From: Petrotoga olearia DSM 13574
GTDB lineage: Bacteria; Thermotogota; Thermotogae; Petrotogales; Petrotogaceae
Length of the DNA: 64,000 nt
Assembly (NCBI RefSeq): GCF_002895525.1
Contig: NZ_AZRL01000012.1
Location: 62,001 to 126,000 of the forward strand
Direction: 5' to 3'
The position numbers and the translations under genes are program-made. This document shows positions 33,866-43,986 of this stretch, piece by piece. Under the pieces are notes generated by a model, which was not told the origin of the DNA, ran no database searches, and worked only from the letters and a program-made list of their open reading frames with translations. Within the stretch, counting starts at the first letter, position 1; every line of letters begins with the position of its first letter.

Positions 33866-35770
33866 ATGCCAGAAGTAAAAGAATTTCAAGCTGAAACAAA
33901 ACAATTACTCAACCTAATAATAAACTCCATTTACACCCACAAAGACATATTTTTAAGAGAGTTGATTTCTAACGCATCGGACGCCCTTGATAAAATAAGA
34001 TTCCTATCTTTAAAAGACCCCAACGTTTTACAAAACGATACTGACTTGCGGATAAGGATAGAAATAGACAAAGATAACAACACATTGATAGTTGAAGATA
34101 ACGGTATTGGAATGTCATATGAAGAAGTAATCGAAAATTTGGGAACTATCGCAAAATCAGGCACAAAAAACTTTCTTCAACAACTAAAACAGGCTCAAAT
34201 AGGAAACAGCCTAACTGTAGATAAGGAAAACACTATAATAAACCTAATAGGTCAATTTGGCGTTGGGTTTTATTCGGTATTCATGGTTGCTAAAAAAGTT
34301 ATTGTAGAAACAAAAAAGTGGGATCAGGATAAAGGTGTAAGATGGGAGTCTGATGGAATAGGAACTTATTCAATTGAAGAATGTGAAAAGGCCAATAGAG
34401 GGACTAAGATTACCCTAATATTGAAAGATGATCTAGATGAGGATGAAAATTATTTGGATCAATACAAAATTCAAGAATTAGTCAAAAAACATTCTAACTA
34501 TATAAAATATCCCATCAAAATTAAATGGGAAGAAGAAGTAGAATCTGGTAAAAAGAAGATCACCAATAAAATACTCAATTCAATGGTCCCATTATGGAAC
34601 AAAAGCAAAGAAGAAATCTCTCAAAATGAATACAACGAGTTCTACAAAGAACATTTTTACGATTGGAACGATCCTTTCGATGTCATTCATTTTAAAGCTG
34701 AAGGAACAACGGTTGAATTCACAGCATTGCTTTATATCCCTTCTAAGTTACCGTTTACCTTTTTCAGTAAAGATTACAAAAGGGGTTTAAACCTCTATTC
34801 AAAGAACGTTTTTATAATGGAAAACTGTGAAGAAGTACTACCCGATTATTTGGGTTTCGTTAAAGGATTGGTGGACTCTCCGGACTTCTCTTTGAATATC
34901 TCAAGAGAAATACTTCAGAAAAACAAACAACTAAAAGTAATAAGAAAAAATATTGAAAAAAAGATATTAGATGCTTTAAAATCAAAACTCGAAAACGAAA
35001 GAGAAAAATACGTGGAATTTTGGAATGAATTCGGGAAGGTTATAAAAGCAGGATTATACCAGAATATACAAGAAAAAGAAAAAGTCCAAGATCTACTTTT
35101 ATTCGAAAGTTCTACGTCTGATAAAAATATGGTAACCCTTAAAGAATACATTTCAAAAATGAAAGAAGACCAAGGTAATTATATATATTACGCAGTAGGA
35201 GAAAGCAAAGATATTATTGAAAACCTACCTCAAATGGAATCCTTCAAAGAAAAAGGTTATGAGGTTTTGTATTTAACAGATGAAATAGACGAATTTCTTA
35301 TAAAATTGATGCATGACTACGAAGGGAAAGAATTCAAATCGATCAGCAGTTCAAATGTAAAAATAGATGAGAAATTTAAAGAAAAAGAAGAAGAAAACAA
35401 AGACTTACTCCAAAAAATAAAAGAATATCTTAAAGACAAAGTAAAAGATGTTAGATTAACTGATAAATTGAAGGAATCCCCAGCGTGTATAGTAAGTGCC
35501 AATGAAGCAATCTCCTTAAACATGGAGAAAACTTTAAAAAATTTAGAGCAACTACCGTTTGAAGCTGAAAAGGTTTTAGAACTAAATCCTGACCATCAAG
35601 TATTTAAAATATTAACAGATATATACCAAAAAGATCCCAACTCAGAAGAAATTAAAGATTACGCAGAATTGCTTTACAACCAATCTTTGTTACTTGAAGG
35701 ATTAGAAATCGAAGATAAAACAACATTTGCAAAACTGATTACAAAACTAATGATAAAATCAAAAAATTAA
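33866..35770 (+). CDS. htpG: HSP90-family molecular chaperone
   Basis: A 634-residue cytosolic chaperone dimer. The N-terminal ATPase has the GHKL motifs ELISNASDALDKIR, VEDNGIGMSYEE and GQFGVGFYSVFMV; the middle domain has the catalytic loop Arg region DSPDFSLNISREILQ; the C-terminal dimerisation domain follows ESPACIVSANEA. All family hallmarks are present and the length is standard. Start ATG 33866 behind GGGAGGAG. The gene stands alone between its promoter and a terminator. Confidence 0.95.
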   Translation: MPEVKEFQAETKQLLNLIINSIYTHKDIFLRELISNASDALDKIRFLSLKDPNVLQNDTDLRIRIEIDKDNNTLIVEDNGIGMSYEEVIENLGTIAKSGTKNFLQQLKQAQIGNSLTVDKENTIINLIGQFGVGFYSVFMVAKKVIVETKKWDQDKGVRWESDGIGTYSIEECEKANRGTKITLILKDDLDEDENYLDQYKIQELVKKHSNYIKYPIKIKWEEEVESGKKKITNKILNSMVPLWNKSKEEISQNEYNEFYKEHFYDWNDPFDVIHFKAEGTTVEFTALLYIPSKLPFTFFSKDYKRGLNLYSKNVFIMENCEEVLPDYLGFVKGLVDSPDFSLNISREILQKNKQLKVIRKNIEKKILDALKSKLENEREKYVEFWNEFGKVIKAGLYQNIQEKEKVQDLLLFESSTSDKNMVTLKEYISKMKEDQGNYIYYAVGESKDIIENLPQMESFKEKGYEVLYLTDEIDEFLIKLMHDYEGKEFKSISSSNVKIDEKFKEKEEENKDLLQKIKEYLKDKVKDVRLTDKLKESPACIVSANEAISLNMEKTLKNLEQLPFEAEKVLELNPDHQVFKILTDIYQKDPNSEEIKDYAELLYNQSLLLEGLEIEDKTTFAKLITKLMIKSKN

Positions 35771-35773
35771 AGG

Positions 35774-35794
35774 CGCCCGACAGGGGCGTTTTTT
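35774..35794 (+). terminator. Intrinsic terminator of htpG
   Basis: CGCCC (35774-35778), loop GACAG, GGGCG (35784-35788), then six T. Only 4 bp after the stop codon. Confidence 0.8.
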
Positions 35795-35937
35795 AATTAA
35801 TAATTGTTGCTAATTTTTATAAACTCTTCTATCTTTTCCCCCACATTCAACATCCCATTTTAATTTCAAAACGTTTATGTAATTGACAATGTTTCTATTT
35901 TTATCTAATGCGTTCTAAATGGATTTTTATAAACATA

Positions 35938-35946
35938 TGGTATAAT
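35938..35946 (+). promoter_or_regulatory. Extended -10 promoter of the secretin-like gene
   Basis: TGGTATAAT, 46 bp before the ATG at 35992. No good -35. The 35801-35991 gap otherwise holds nothing I recognise. Confidence 0.5.
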
Positions 35947-35991
35947 TAAAAAATAAACTTATACTTTTTACCGAACTTCGAGGGGGAATCC

Positions 35992-38079
35992 ATGCCACAA
36001 CAGAGGGATATTCTTTTTTTCATTTTTTTATTATTACCTTCATTTTTCTTTGGTTTTTCCATAGATTATGATCCATCCAACAACGCCAACATCATATTTT
36101 TTGAAACGCAAAGTAAGTTCGAAATTTATCCAAACGATTCAAAGACTATTTACAAAATTTCTTTCGAGGGGGAAATTTTTGAGCAAGCTAATTACAAAAT
36201 CAGTAAAGGACCTGTAAAAGAAGTTTCTACTTCAAAAAATGTAATTACAATCAAATTTCTTTATCCAATGAACGATTTAGAAATAAAAGATGATAGGATA
36301 ATCTTTTTTGGATATAAACCATACATTTTTCAGCAGATAAACTTTCAAAAAATAAAGTTAGATGACGCTATAGATATGTTGTTTACTTACATTGGTTGGA
36401 ATTGGATAAAAACGGAAGAATTACCCGTCACTTTTTTCTCCATAAATTCAAATGAAATACACATAGAATATTTTTTAAGAATGCTGAATGAAGTTTATTC
36501 CTTAACTACAATCTTTTACGATGAAGATACTGTATTAATAGGTAAACAAGTTTCTGCCTTTGAAAATGATTTGCCTTTATTCATTGAAAGTGAAAAAATA
36601 TCTGAAAAAAGTTCCTTAACCAATTCTGTGGTAACAACTTCAAAAGAAGATTCTTTAGATAGAAACCAAGAATATTTGCTTTTCTTTGAATCAAAATATG
36701 ACCTAACCCGTTTAGAAAAAATTTTTGATTGTAAAGTAGCCTTTTTTGAGGATAATTATTATGCAGTCCTTGCAAGAGAAGATGAAAAGAATCAAATTAA
36801 AGAACTTATAAATTATTTAAACGAAATTCCAGAAACACATGATGATAATTTACCAATAAGATCACAACAAATTAGCGAATTATCCACCTCTATTGAAAAA
36901 AAAGAAAATTACGATGATGAAAGTTATATTGTTTTAACATCTAATTATGACATGACATTTTTAGATGAAATTCTACCTATAAAGACTTACAAGTTAGACG
37001 AACAAAATTTCTTTGTAATGGGAAGTAGTGAATCCATAAAAATAGCCGAAAAAATAAACGAACTTGTTCAACCTCAAATTATACCTGAAAAGTCTCAACC
37101 CCTAATTAACAAAGAACTCGTTACCATTCCTGTTAAAAATAGTACAATTTTTGAGGAACTATTAATCCAGGAGAATATCCGATTTTCGAATATTACAGAA
37201 CAGGAAGATTATGTTCTATATAAGTTAGAATATGAAGAATCCAAAACAAACTTTGTGAAAAATATTCTGAATTCATTTCCTTATGAAGAGAGCAATGTTG
37301 AAGTTGAATTAAAAGATTTAATTTCCTTGGTGGCAAAAGCGCAATCTATAAATGTTATATCAGATTTTGAAAACGATAAGAAGGTAACCATCAATAATTT
37401 TAATTTAGATATGTCATCATTACAGCCTTATCTGGTATCCCAAGACATTTGGTACGAGAATATCGGGCCAAATACCCTTAGATTTTATGAACAGAAAAAA
37501 CTATTAAAATACGAGATTTTCGTTTTCTCTGGGCAAAATGTCGATAGATTATCTGTAGAAGAACTTTACTTATTAACTTTACAATTTGATGGTATAATAA
37601 ATGGTAGCAAAGATAGAGCTTCATTAATATCAAAACCTGTAATATATGTTAATGAAGGTGAACAAGCATCAATAAAATATGTCTTATCGGTTCCCGTATT
37701 CGACGAGGAAGACAAGATAATATCAAAAATTGAATCAGGTTTTATAATGGAAGTAAGTGGTGTCTATGACAATATTACAAAATTAGTCGACACTGAACTA
37801 AATATAAGTATAAGCGAATTAAAAAACGAAGATAAAAACATAGTTGATGAGAGAAACATGAGAAGTAAATTCATCATACCCAATGGTGGTTTTATAAAAT
37901 TAGGTGGACTGAATTTTACCAGTATTGTTGAAAACGAAACCGGTATACCTATTTTTAAAGAAATACCAGTCATAGGTCAATTATTCACTTCTTATGAAAA
38001 ATCAGAAAATGTATACGATTTAGTTATTCTCATACATGTTGAAGTATCGAATAAACCTGAAATAGAGAATTATTTCTGA
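35992..38079 (+). CDS. Secretin-like outer-membrane pore protein
   Basis: A 695-residue exported protein. It has an N-terminal hydrophobic signal (FFIFLLLPSFFFGFS), an extended periplasmic part with repeated N-domain-like units (each ending in a strand such as YLLFFESKYDLTRLEKIFD), an STN-like segment at about 440-495 (LKDLISLVAKAQSINVI), and a C-terminal secretin domain with the diagnostic GIPIFKEIPVIGQLFTSYE then VYDLVILIHVEV. Secretins form the outer-membrane channel of type IV pilus and type II secretion systems (PilQ/GspD). It is divergent and no pil or gsp genes are adjacent. ATG 35992 follows GAGGGGGAA. Confidence 0.75.
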   Translation: MPQQRDILFFIFLLLPSFFFGFSIDYDPSNNANIIFFETQSKFEIYPNDSKTIYKISFEGEIFEQANYKISKGPVKEVSTSKNVITIKFLYPMNDLEIKDDRIIFFGYKPYIFQQINFQKIKLDDAIDMLFTYIGWNWIKTEELPVTFFSINSNEIHIEYFLRMLNEVYSLTTIFYDEDTVLIGKQVSAFENDLPLFIESEKISEKSSLTNSVVTTSKEDSLDRNQEYLLFFESKYDLTRLEKIFDCKVAFFEDNYYAVLAREDEKNQIKELINYLNEIPETHDDNLPIRSQQISELSTSIEKKENYDDESYIVLTSNYDMTFLDEILPIKTYKLDEQNFFVMGSSESIKIAEKINELVQPQIIPEKSQPLINKELVTIPVKNSTIFEELLIQENIRFSNITEQEDYVLYKLEYEESKTNFVKNILNSFPYEESNVEVELKDLISLVAKAQSINVISDFENDKKVTINNFNLDMSSLQPYLVSQDIWYENIGPNTLRFYEQKKLLKYEIFVFSGQNVDRLSVEELYLLTLQFDGIINGSKDRASLISKPVIYVNEGEQASIKYVLSVPVFDEEDKIISKIESGFIMEVSGVYDNITKLVDTELNISISELKNEDKNIVDERNMRSKFIIPNGGFIKLGGLNFTSIVENETGIPIFKEIPVIGQLFTSYEKSENVYDLVILIHVEVSNKPEIENYF

Positions 38080-38108
38080 AACATCCGTCTCTTAGGAGGC
38101 TTTTAGAA

Positions 38109-38933
38109 ATGGAGAAGACAAGGCGTCCTGTTGTTGCAGGTACTTTTTACCCTTCGAATCCTGAAAAATTAAAAAACCTTATAAAAAGCTTTTTTGGTGA
38201 TAATTTTAAAGTAAATACAGAAAAATTAATTCCCTCTATGGGGGTCATAGTACCTCATGCTGGTTACATATATTCTGGAGAAACTGCAGCAAAAGCCTAC
38301 AAAAAGATATTTGAAAAAGGTATAGCAAAAAGAGTATTTTTGTTAGGACCAAACCATACCGGATTAGGTTCTAAAATATCAATTTTTACAAGCGGTAGTT
38401 GGGAAACTCCCATGGGACGAATAAAAATTGACGAAAAAACCGCAGGGAAAATTTTGAAAGATTTAAATATTCATAACGATGAATTTTCTCATTTGAATGA
38501 GCATTCACTAGAGGTACAGTTACCTTTTCTTCAGTATGCTATGGGAAATGATTTTGAAATTATACCTATCTGTATGATGGATCAAAGTTTAGAAACCACC
38601 AAGAATCTAGGAAAAATTTTAGCAAATATAATAGAAGAAGGAGATTTGGTAATTGCTTCTTCAGATATGAATCATTACGAAAGTCATGAAAAGACATTAC
38701 TAAAAGACGAAAAAGTTATAGAAACATTAAAAAAGATGAATTTAGAAGAAATGTATGATACAATTAGAAGGTATAATATTAGTATGTGCGGATACGGTCC
38801 CGTCGCTGTTCTTTTAAGTATAGGATTTTCTGATATTGAAATAATAGAGCATACGACAAGTGGTGAGAAAAGTGGCGATTATGAAGCGGTAGTTGGATAT
38901 CTCTCTGCAATACTTAGTAATTTACAAAAATAA
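38109..38933 (+). CDS. MEMO1 / AmmeMemoRadiSam system protein B family
   Basis: A 274-residue protein of the MEMO family, related in fold to extradiol dioxygenases. It starts TRRPVVAGTFYPSNPEKL, contains VPHAGYIYSGETAAKAYK and LLGPNHTG with the conserved His residues, MNHYESHEKT and GYGPVAVLL. Bacterial members are often encoded with an AMMECR1 protein and a radical SAM protein; neither is next to it here. Its role is poorly known. ATG behind AGGAGGCTTTT. It lies between the secretin-like gene and the Asp23 gene with short gaps, so probably in one transcript. Confidence 0.87.
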   Translation: MEKTRRPVVAGTFYPSNPEKLKNLIKSFFGDNFKVNTEKLIPSMGVIVPHAGYIYSGETAAKAYKKIFEKGIAKRVFLLGPNHTGLGSKISIFTSGSWETPMGRIKIDEKTAGKILKDLNIHNDEFSHLNEHSLEVQLPFLQYAMGNDFEIIPICMMDQSLETTKNLGKILANIIEEGDLVIASSDMNHYESHEKTLLKDEKVIETLKKMNLEEMYDTIRRYNISMCGYGPVAVLLSIGFSDIEIIEHTTSGEKSGDYEAVVGYLSAILSNLQK

Positions 38934-38954
38934 TAAATTATGGAGGTGAACCAC

Positions 38955-39299
38955 ATGTTAATAGAAACAGAATTTGGTACTGTAGATATCAAAAACGAAG
39001 TTATAAAAGAATTGGTTTATAAAGCTGTTATCGAATCCTATGGTACGGTAGAAATATCTGGAAAACAAGGTTTTTTTGACAGGATATCAAGTTTATGGTC
39101 AAAAAGTGAAGATAGGGGAATAAACGTATCAGAAAATGAAGATAGCATAGTAGTTGATCTTTTCCTTGTCTTTGAATATGGCCTTCCCATAAAAAAAGTC
39201 GCTCAAAATATACAAGAGAATGTTCACCACAGAGTTACCTCTATGTTAAATTTTGATAATATTAAAGTAAACGTGAGCATATCTGGCTTGAAATATTAA
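38955..39299 (+). CDS. Asp23/Gls24 family protein (YloU-like)
   Basis: A 114-residue protein with the Asp23 pattern: TEFGTVDIKNEVIKELVYKA at the start, a loop, IVVDLFLVFEYGLPIKKVAQ in the middle and VKVNVSISGLKY at the end. Family members attach to membranes or support envelope homeostasis, and yloU commonly precedes yloV (FakA-like), as it does here with a 17-bp gap. ATG 38955 is preferred to the earlier frame opening because GGAGGTGA precedes it. Confidence 0.85.
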   Translation: MLIETEFGTVDIKNEVIKELVYKAVIESYGTVEISGKQGFFDRISSLWSKSEDRGINVSENEDSIVVDLFLVFEYGLPIKKVAQNIQENVHHRVTSMLNFDNIKVNVSISGLKY

Positions 39300-39316
39300 G
39301 GGAAGGTGCTTGTTCA

Positions 39317-40984
39317 ATGCTCAAGTTTTTGTATGCAAAGGACCTATATCTGGCTTTAAAAAAAGGCACAGAAGAATTAGCTAAAAACAAAGATGAAATT
39401 AATGCCTTAAATGTTTTTCCTGTCCCAGATGGAGACACCGGTAATAATATGTTAGCAGGTATGCTCGAAGCTTGTAAAAGTATGGACGAAGTTGAAGATA
39501 AAAACGATATGAAATCTATGATGGAAAGTTTAAGAAGAGGACTTTTGTTAGGAGCAAGAGGAAACTCAGGAGTTATTTTGTCACAAATATTTCGCGGAAT
39601 AACAGAAACTATTGAAAAAAAGAAAAGAATTAACACCCAAGATTACATAAAAGCCCTTCAAAATGCAAAAGATAGAGCTTACAATGCTGTTATGAAACCA
39701 GTTGAAGGGACAATGCTTACTCTAATACGAAGATTGTCAGAAAAGATGGAAGAGACAATGTCCGAAGAAAAAGATTTTTTGGTTTTTTTCGATTCAATGG
39801 TAAAGTATTCATTTGAAATAGTAGAGGAAACTCCCAAATATTTGAAAAAATTGCGCGACTCGAATGTTGTAGATGCTGGAGCAAAAGGACTTGCTTACAT
39901 CATAAAAGGGATGAATGATGCACTTCACGGTGACATAGAAGTAGAATTAGATAAATTAGAATCTGCTACTCCCGAACAAATAACAGAAATAGCTTATGAA
40001 GAACTAACATATCAGTATTGCACAGAAGCGATAGTAAAATTTAATAAACAACCCATACAAAAAAAGAGTTTAGAAGAAATAAGAAGTTTTTTGGAAAGTA
40101 TGGGAGATTCCATCGTTTTAGTTAATCAAGATGACATATTAAAAACACACGTACACACTAATCATCCTGGCTTAGTCTTTGAAAAGTTTTTAGAACACGG
40201 CGAATTAATAAAAACAAAGATAGACAACATGAAATCTCAACATGAACACATAATAGAAAAACAAAAAGAGGGAAAAACAGCTGATATAGAGCAAGCCAAA
40301 GTAGCCGCAAACAATAATCTGAACAACAAAAACTGGGGTGTGATTGCTGTATCTCCAGGAAAAGGAATTTCAGAAATCTTTAAAAGTTTGGGAGTGGATC
40401 AAGTCATTTTTGGAGGTCAAACCACCAACCCTAGTGTAAAAGATCTCTCGGAGGCAATCAATAAAGTTCCACAAAAAAAAGTAATCATACTCCCCAACAA
40501 CCCAAATATAGTTCTGGCTGCCGAAAAGGCTGCAGAGTTAACAGATAAAGAAATATTAATTTTACCCACAAAACATGTTCAAGAAGGTATAAGCGCCATG
40601 CTTGGTTTCGATGACAATATGGACAAAGAACTACTAAAGGAATCTATGATGGGATACGTTAAATCAGTCGTTCCAATTGAAGTTACTTATGCCGTTAGAG
40701 ATTCTACTATTAAAGGCGAAAAGATCAAAAAAGGCGAGTATCTAATATTTCTTGGAAAAGAATTAAAAGCTCATGGAAAGAACGTTTATAAAGAAACAGA
40801 AAAAGTTTTAGAAGAGTTAATAAAAAAAGGCTATGAAATCATTACTATAATTTACGGTGAAGGTGCTAAAAAAGAAAAAATCGATCAAATAGTAAAAAAT
40901 CTCACACAAAGATATACCAATATAGAAATAGAAATTCACAACGGTGGGCAGAGACATTATCCACTCCTTATTTCCGTTGAATAG
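39317..40984 (+). CDS. FakA-like fatty acid kinase (YloV/DAK family)
   Basis: A 555-residue protein with an N-terminal DhaK/DhaL-type kinase domain (NVFPVPDGDTGNNMLAGML with the Mg-binding Asp residues, and LLGARGNSGVILSQIFRG), a linker, and a C-terminal DegV-like region from about 330 (GVIAVSPGKGISEIF, FGGQTTNPSVKDL). It phosphorylates fatty acids held by DegV/FakB. A DegV gene is inside the fab operon at 10787-11635, so exogenous fatty acids could enter phospholipid synthesis this way. The glyQS genes follow. Confidence 0.88.
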   Translation: MLKFLYAKDLYLALKKGTEELAKNKDEINALNVFPVPDGDTGNNMLAGMLEACKSMDEVEDKNDMKSMMESLRRGLLLGARGNSGVILSQIFRGITETIEKKKRINTQDYIKALQNAKDRAYNAVMKPVEGTMLTLIRRLSEKMEETMSEEKDFLVFFDSMVKYSFEIVEETPKYLKKLRDSNVVDAGAKGLAYIIKGMNDALHGDIEVELDKLESATPEQITEIAYEELTYQYCTEAIVKFNKQPIQKKSLEEIRSFLESMGDSIVLVNQDDILKTHVHTNHPGLVFEKFLEHGELIKTKIDNMKSQHEHIIEKQKEGKTADIEQAKVAANNNLNNKNWGVIAVSPGKGISEIFKSLGVDQVIFGGQTTNPSVKDLSEAINKVPQKKVIILPNNPNIVLAAEKAAELTDKEILILPTKHVQEGISAMLGFDDNMDKELLKESMMGYVKSVVPIEVTYAVRDSTIKGEKIKKGEYLIFLGKELKAHGKNVYKETEKVLEELIKKGYEIITIIYGEGAKKEKIDQIVKNLTQRYTNIEIEIHNGGQRHYPLLISVE

Positions 40985-41037
40985 AATTTGATAAATACTC
41001 ATATGATGAATTATCCTAGAAGAATGGAGGACTTGAT

Positions 41038-41901
41038 TTGTACATTCAAGATGTAATTATGAACTTAGAAAAATTCTGGTCCGATTTAGGATGTGTTATA
41101 GACCAACCTTACGATATAGAGATGGGGGCAGGGACTTACAGTCCTGCCACTTTTTTTAGGTCTTTTGGAGAAAATGAATGGAGAGTTGCCTATACTCAAC
41201 CTTGTCGAAGACCGACAGATGGTAGATACGGGGAAAATCCAAATAGAATGCAACGATTTTATCAATACCAAGTAGTTATCAAACCTTCACCCAAAGACAT
41301 TCAAGATCTATATATTAGGTCTTTAGAATCTCTGGGGATATCCCCTAAGGAACATGACATAAGGTTTGTAGAAGATAACTGGGAATCTCCTACTTTAGGG
41401 GCATGGGGGGTTGGATGGGAAGTATGGTTAGATGGTATGGAGATCACCCAATTCACATACTTTCAGCAGATGGGGGGAATCCCACTAACTTATATTCCTG
41501 TTGAGCTTACTTATGGTATAGAGAGAATAGCTATGTATTTACAAAATATCGACAACGTTTATGAAACCAGATGGAATAAAAATGTAAAATACAAAGACAT
41601 ATATAAAGAAAATGAAAGGCAATTCTCTTACTATAATTTTGAAGAAGCTGATATAGACATGCTTAAAACACTTTACAATATGTATAAAAATGAATTTCAA
41701 AGGCTAATTACGAAACAATTATATTTACCCGCATACGATTATTTAGCAAAATCCGCGCATGTATTCAACTTATTGGACGCAAGGAATGCCATTGGAGTCA
41801 ACGAAAGGCATCAATACATATTGGATATAAGAAATATGGCTAAAAGCTGTGCAAAACTATATATAGACAGTTCGAATGCGGAGGTAATCGATGTTGAATA
41901 G
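41038..41901 (+). CDS. glyQ: Glycyl-tRNA synthetase alpha subunit
   Basis: A 287-residue class II synthetase catalytic subunit for the bacterial alpha2beta2 enzyme. Motifs include [55 protein letters not shown], and [19 protein letters not shown]. Length is standard. TTG start behind GGAGG. It overlaps glyS by 11 bp. There is no T-box-like leader in the 53 bp before it. Confidence 0.95.
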   Translation: MYIQDVIMNLEKFWSDLGCVIDQPYDIEMGAGTYSPATFFRSFGENEWRVAYTQPCRRPTDGRYGENPNRMQRFYQYQVVIKPSPKDIQDLYIRSLESLGISPKEHDIRFVEDNWESPTLGAWGVGWEVWLDGMEITQFTYFQQMGGIPLTYIPVELTYGIERIAMYLQNIDNVYETRWNKNVKYKDIYKENERQFSYYNFEEADIDMLKTLYNMYKNEFQRLITKQLYLPAYDYLAKSAHVFNLLDARNAIGVNERHQYILDIRNMAKSCAKLYIDSSNAEVIDVE

Positions 41902-43960
41902 GGCAATTTTTGAGATAGGTGTTGAAGATTTACCCCCATCAGAATTTGATAATATACGGGCTCAATTGGAAGAAGGATTAAAAAAATCATTGGAAAAAAA
42001 TGATTTAAATTTTTTATCCATGAATATTTTCATTTCTCCTCGTAGGTTCGGGGCTTACATCGTGGGCCTTCCAGATAAACAACCCGATAAAAAAGAAAAA
42101 AGAAAAGGCCCCCCAAAAAAGATTTGTTTCAATGAAAATAATCAACCAACAAAAGCACTGGAAGGTTTCGCGAAAAGTTTAGGTGTTGAAGTAAAAGATG
42201 TAAAGTTTGAAAATATCGAAGGTGCAGAGTACGCATATATAGAATCTGTAAGAAAGGGAGAACTTACCAAAATTATTTTACAATATATCATTCCAGAGTT
42301 GATAACCAAAATGAATTTTGCCAAAAGTATGAGGTGGGGAAAAGGTAATTACACATTTGTAAGGCCTGTACATTGGGTCTTAGGTTTGTACAATAGAGAG
42401 ATTTTAGAATTTGAAATATTCGGTGAAAAATCATCTAATAAAAGTTATGGCCATCGATTTTTTGGTGAGGAGATATTAACTACAAATCCTCAAGGTTTTT
42501 TTAACGAATTAAAAAAGAACTATGTAATCCCTTTATATGAAGAAAGAATAGAAGTAATAGAGAGAGAAATTCAAGAGTTAGAAAATGAAAATAATATAAA
42601 GATTTCTCTGGAAGAACACGAAGAGTTAATTCGAGAAATTGCTAAAATGACAGAATTTCCCAAGGGAGTAGTTGGTAGTTTTGATGAAAAATATCTTTTC
42701 CTACCTCCAGAAATTGTTACTGTTACTGTAAGACACCATCAAAGAAGTTTTGTGGCGATGAAAGATGGTAAAGTAATCAATAAATACATAGCTTTTCAAG
42801 ATGGTTTTGGCAGAAAAAGCAACGTTACAAACGGTTATACTAGAGTAATTAATGCAAGATTAGACGATGCTGCCTTTTACTATGAAGACGACTTAAAAAC
42901 TGATATATCCAAGAGACTTGAAGCTTTAACAAGTATCACTTATCAAGTTGAATTAGGAAATTATAGAGAAAAATGCGAGCGAATATCAACAATCAGTTCA
43001 AAAATTGCTAAAAAACTTGGGTTTGAAAATTTAGATGTGGTTAAAAGAGCCGGATTGTTATGTAAAATTGATATTCCTTCCAAAGTTGTATATGAATTTC
43101 CTGAATTGCAGGGAATTATGGGAAGAATCTATTTGAAACACAAAGGTGAACATGAAGATATCTTCTTAACGGCTCAAGAGCATTACAAACCTCTTTCAGA
43201 GAACGATGAAATCTCTCGAAATTTAGTCGCTAATATCGTCTCCTTAGCAGACAAAATAGACGACCTCGTTGGATATTTCGGTATAGGAAAGTTCCCTTCA
43301 GGCTCAAAAGATCCTTTTGGATTAAGAAGAAAAACTTTTGGAATCTTAAGAATCTTGATATCGTTGGATTGGGACTTGAATCTTAAAGAACTTATCGATT
43401 TATCAGAAAAGACATTCTTTGAAAACGGGAAAACTAATATATCAATAAATTCTGTAGAAAATGAGTTAAAAAGTTTCTTATCTAACCGGTTAGAAACTAT
43501 TTTAGAAAGAGAAAACATATCCAAAGAGGCTATAAATTCAGTCTTAATAAATATATATAAACCTTTAAGAGCTTATTTGGCTGCCAAATCATTGGACAAG
43601 TTTATAAAAAAAGAAGAGTTTCAAGATTTTATTATTGCTTTTCAAAGGGTAAACAACATTTCAAAAAACCATAAATCGCAAGAATATCACGGAAGACTAT
43701 TCATAGAAGATGAGGAAAAAACATTATTTCAAAAGTATTTAGAAGTCAAATCCCAATTTGAAAACTATTTGAAAATCTTGGATTACGATGGAGCGATTGA
43801 AAGTTTAATCTCTTTAAAAGACAATATTGACAGGTATTTCGACAAAATCTTTGTTATGTCGGAAGACGAATCTATAAGAAGCAATAGATTAGGTTTTTTA
43901 AAATCTTTATCTGGACTGTTTTATGAAATCGGAGATGTGGAAAAACTATACAAAGGATAA
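41891..43960 (+). CDS. glyS: Glycyl-tRNA synthetase beta subunit
   Basis: A 689-residue tRNA-binding subunit, partner of glyQ. It begins [15 protein letters not shown], contains [20 protein letters not shown], the HD-like region [13 protein letters not shown] and [20 protein letters not shown] with [16 protein letters not shown], and a C-terminal anticodon-binding part. All are diagnostic. ATG 41891 lies in the end of glyQ behind GGAGG, which indicates coupled translation. Confidence 0.95.
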   Translation: MLNRAIFEIGVEDLPPSEFDNIRAQLEEGLKKSLEKNDLNFLSMNIFISPRRFGAYIVGLPDKQPDKKEKRKGPPKKICFNENNQPTKALEGFAKSLGVEVKDVKFENIEGAEYAYIESVRKGELTKIILQYIIPELITKMNFAKSMRWGKGNYTFVRPVHWVLGLYNREILEFEIFGEKSSNKSYGHRFFGEEILTTNPQGFFNELKKNYVIPLYEERIEVIEREIQELENENNIKISLEEHEELIREIAKMTEFPKGVVGSFDEKYLFLPPEIVTVTVRHHQRSFVAMKDGKVINKYIAFQDGFGRKSNVTNGYTRVINARLDDAAFYYEDDLKTDISKRLEALTSITYQVELGNYREKCERISTISSKIAKKLGFENLDVVKRAGLLCKIDIPSKVVYEFPELQGIMGRIYLKHKGEHEDIFLTAQEHYKPLSENDEISRNLVANIVSLADKIDDLVGYFGIGKFPSGSKDPFGLRRKTFGILRILISLDWDLNLKELIDLSEKTFFENGKTNISINSVENELKSFLSNRLETILERENISKEAINSVLINIYKPLRAYLAAKSLDKFIKKEEFQDFIIAFQRVNNISKNHKSQEYHGRLFIEDEEKTLFQKYLEVKSQFENYLKILDYDGAIESLISLKDNIDRYFDKIFVMSEDESIRSNRLGFLKSLSGLFYEIGDVEKLYKG

Positions 43961-43986
43961 ATTCTAAGATAAGGCGTGTTTGAACG

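Noticed and set aside
35883-35888. TTGACA as the -35 of the secretin-like gene
   Set aside because: It is 52 bp from the TATAAT box, and no -10 lies at 16-18 bp.
35902-35913. ATCTAATGCGTT before the secretin-like gene, also present in the right 48-bp repeat
   Set aside because: Only 12 bases match; no other part of the repeat is present, so chance in A/T-rich DNA is possible.
40985-41037. A T-box leader before glyQS
   Set aside because: The gap is only 53 bp, far too short, and has no T-box motif or terminator.
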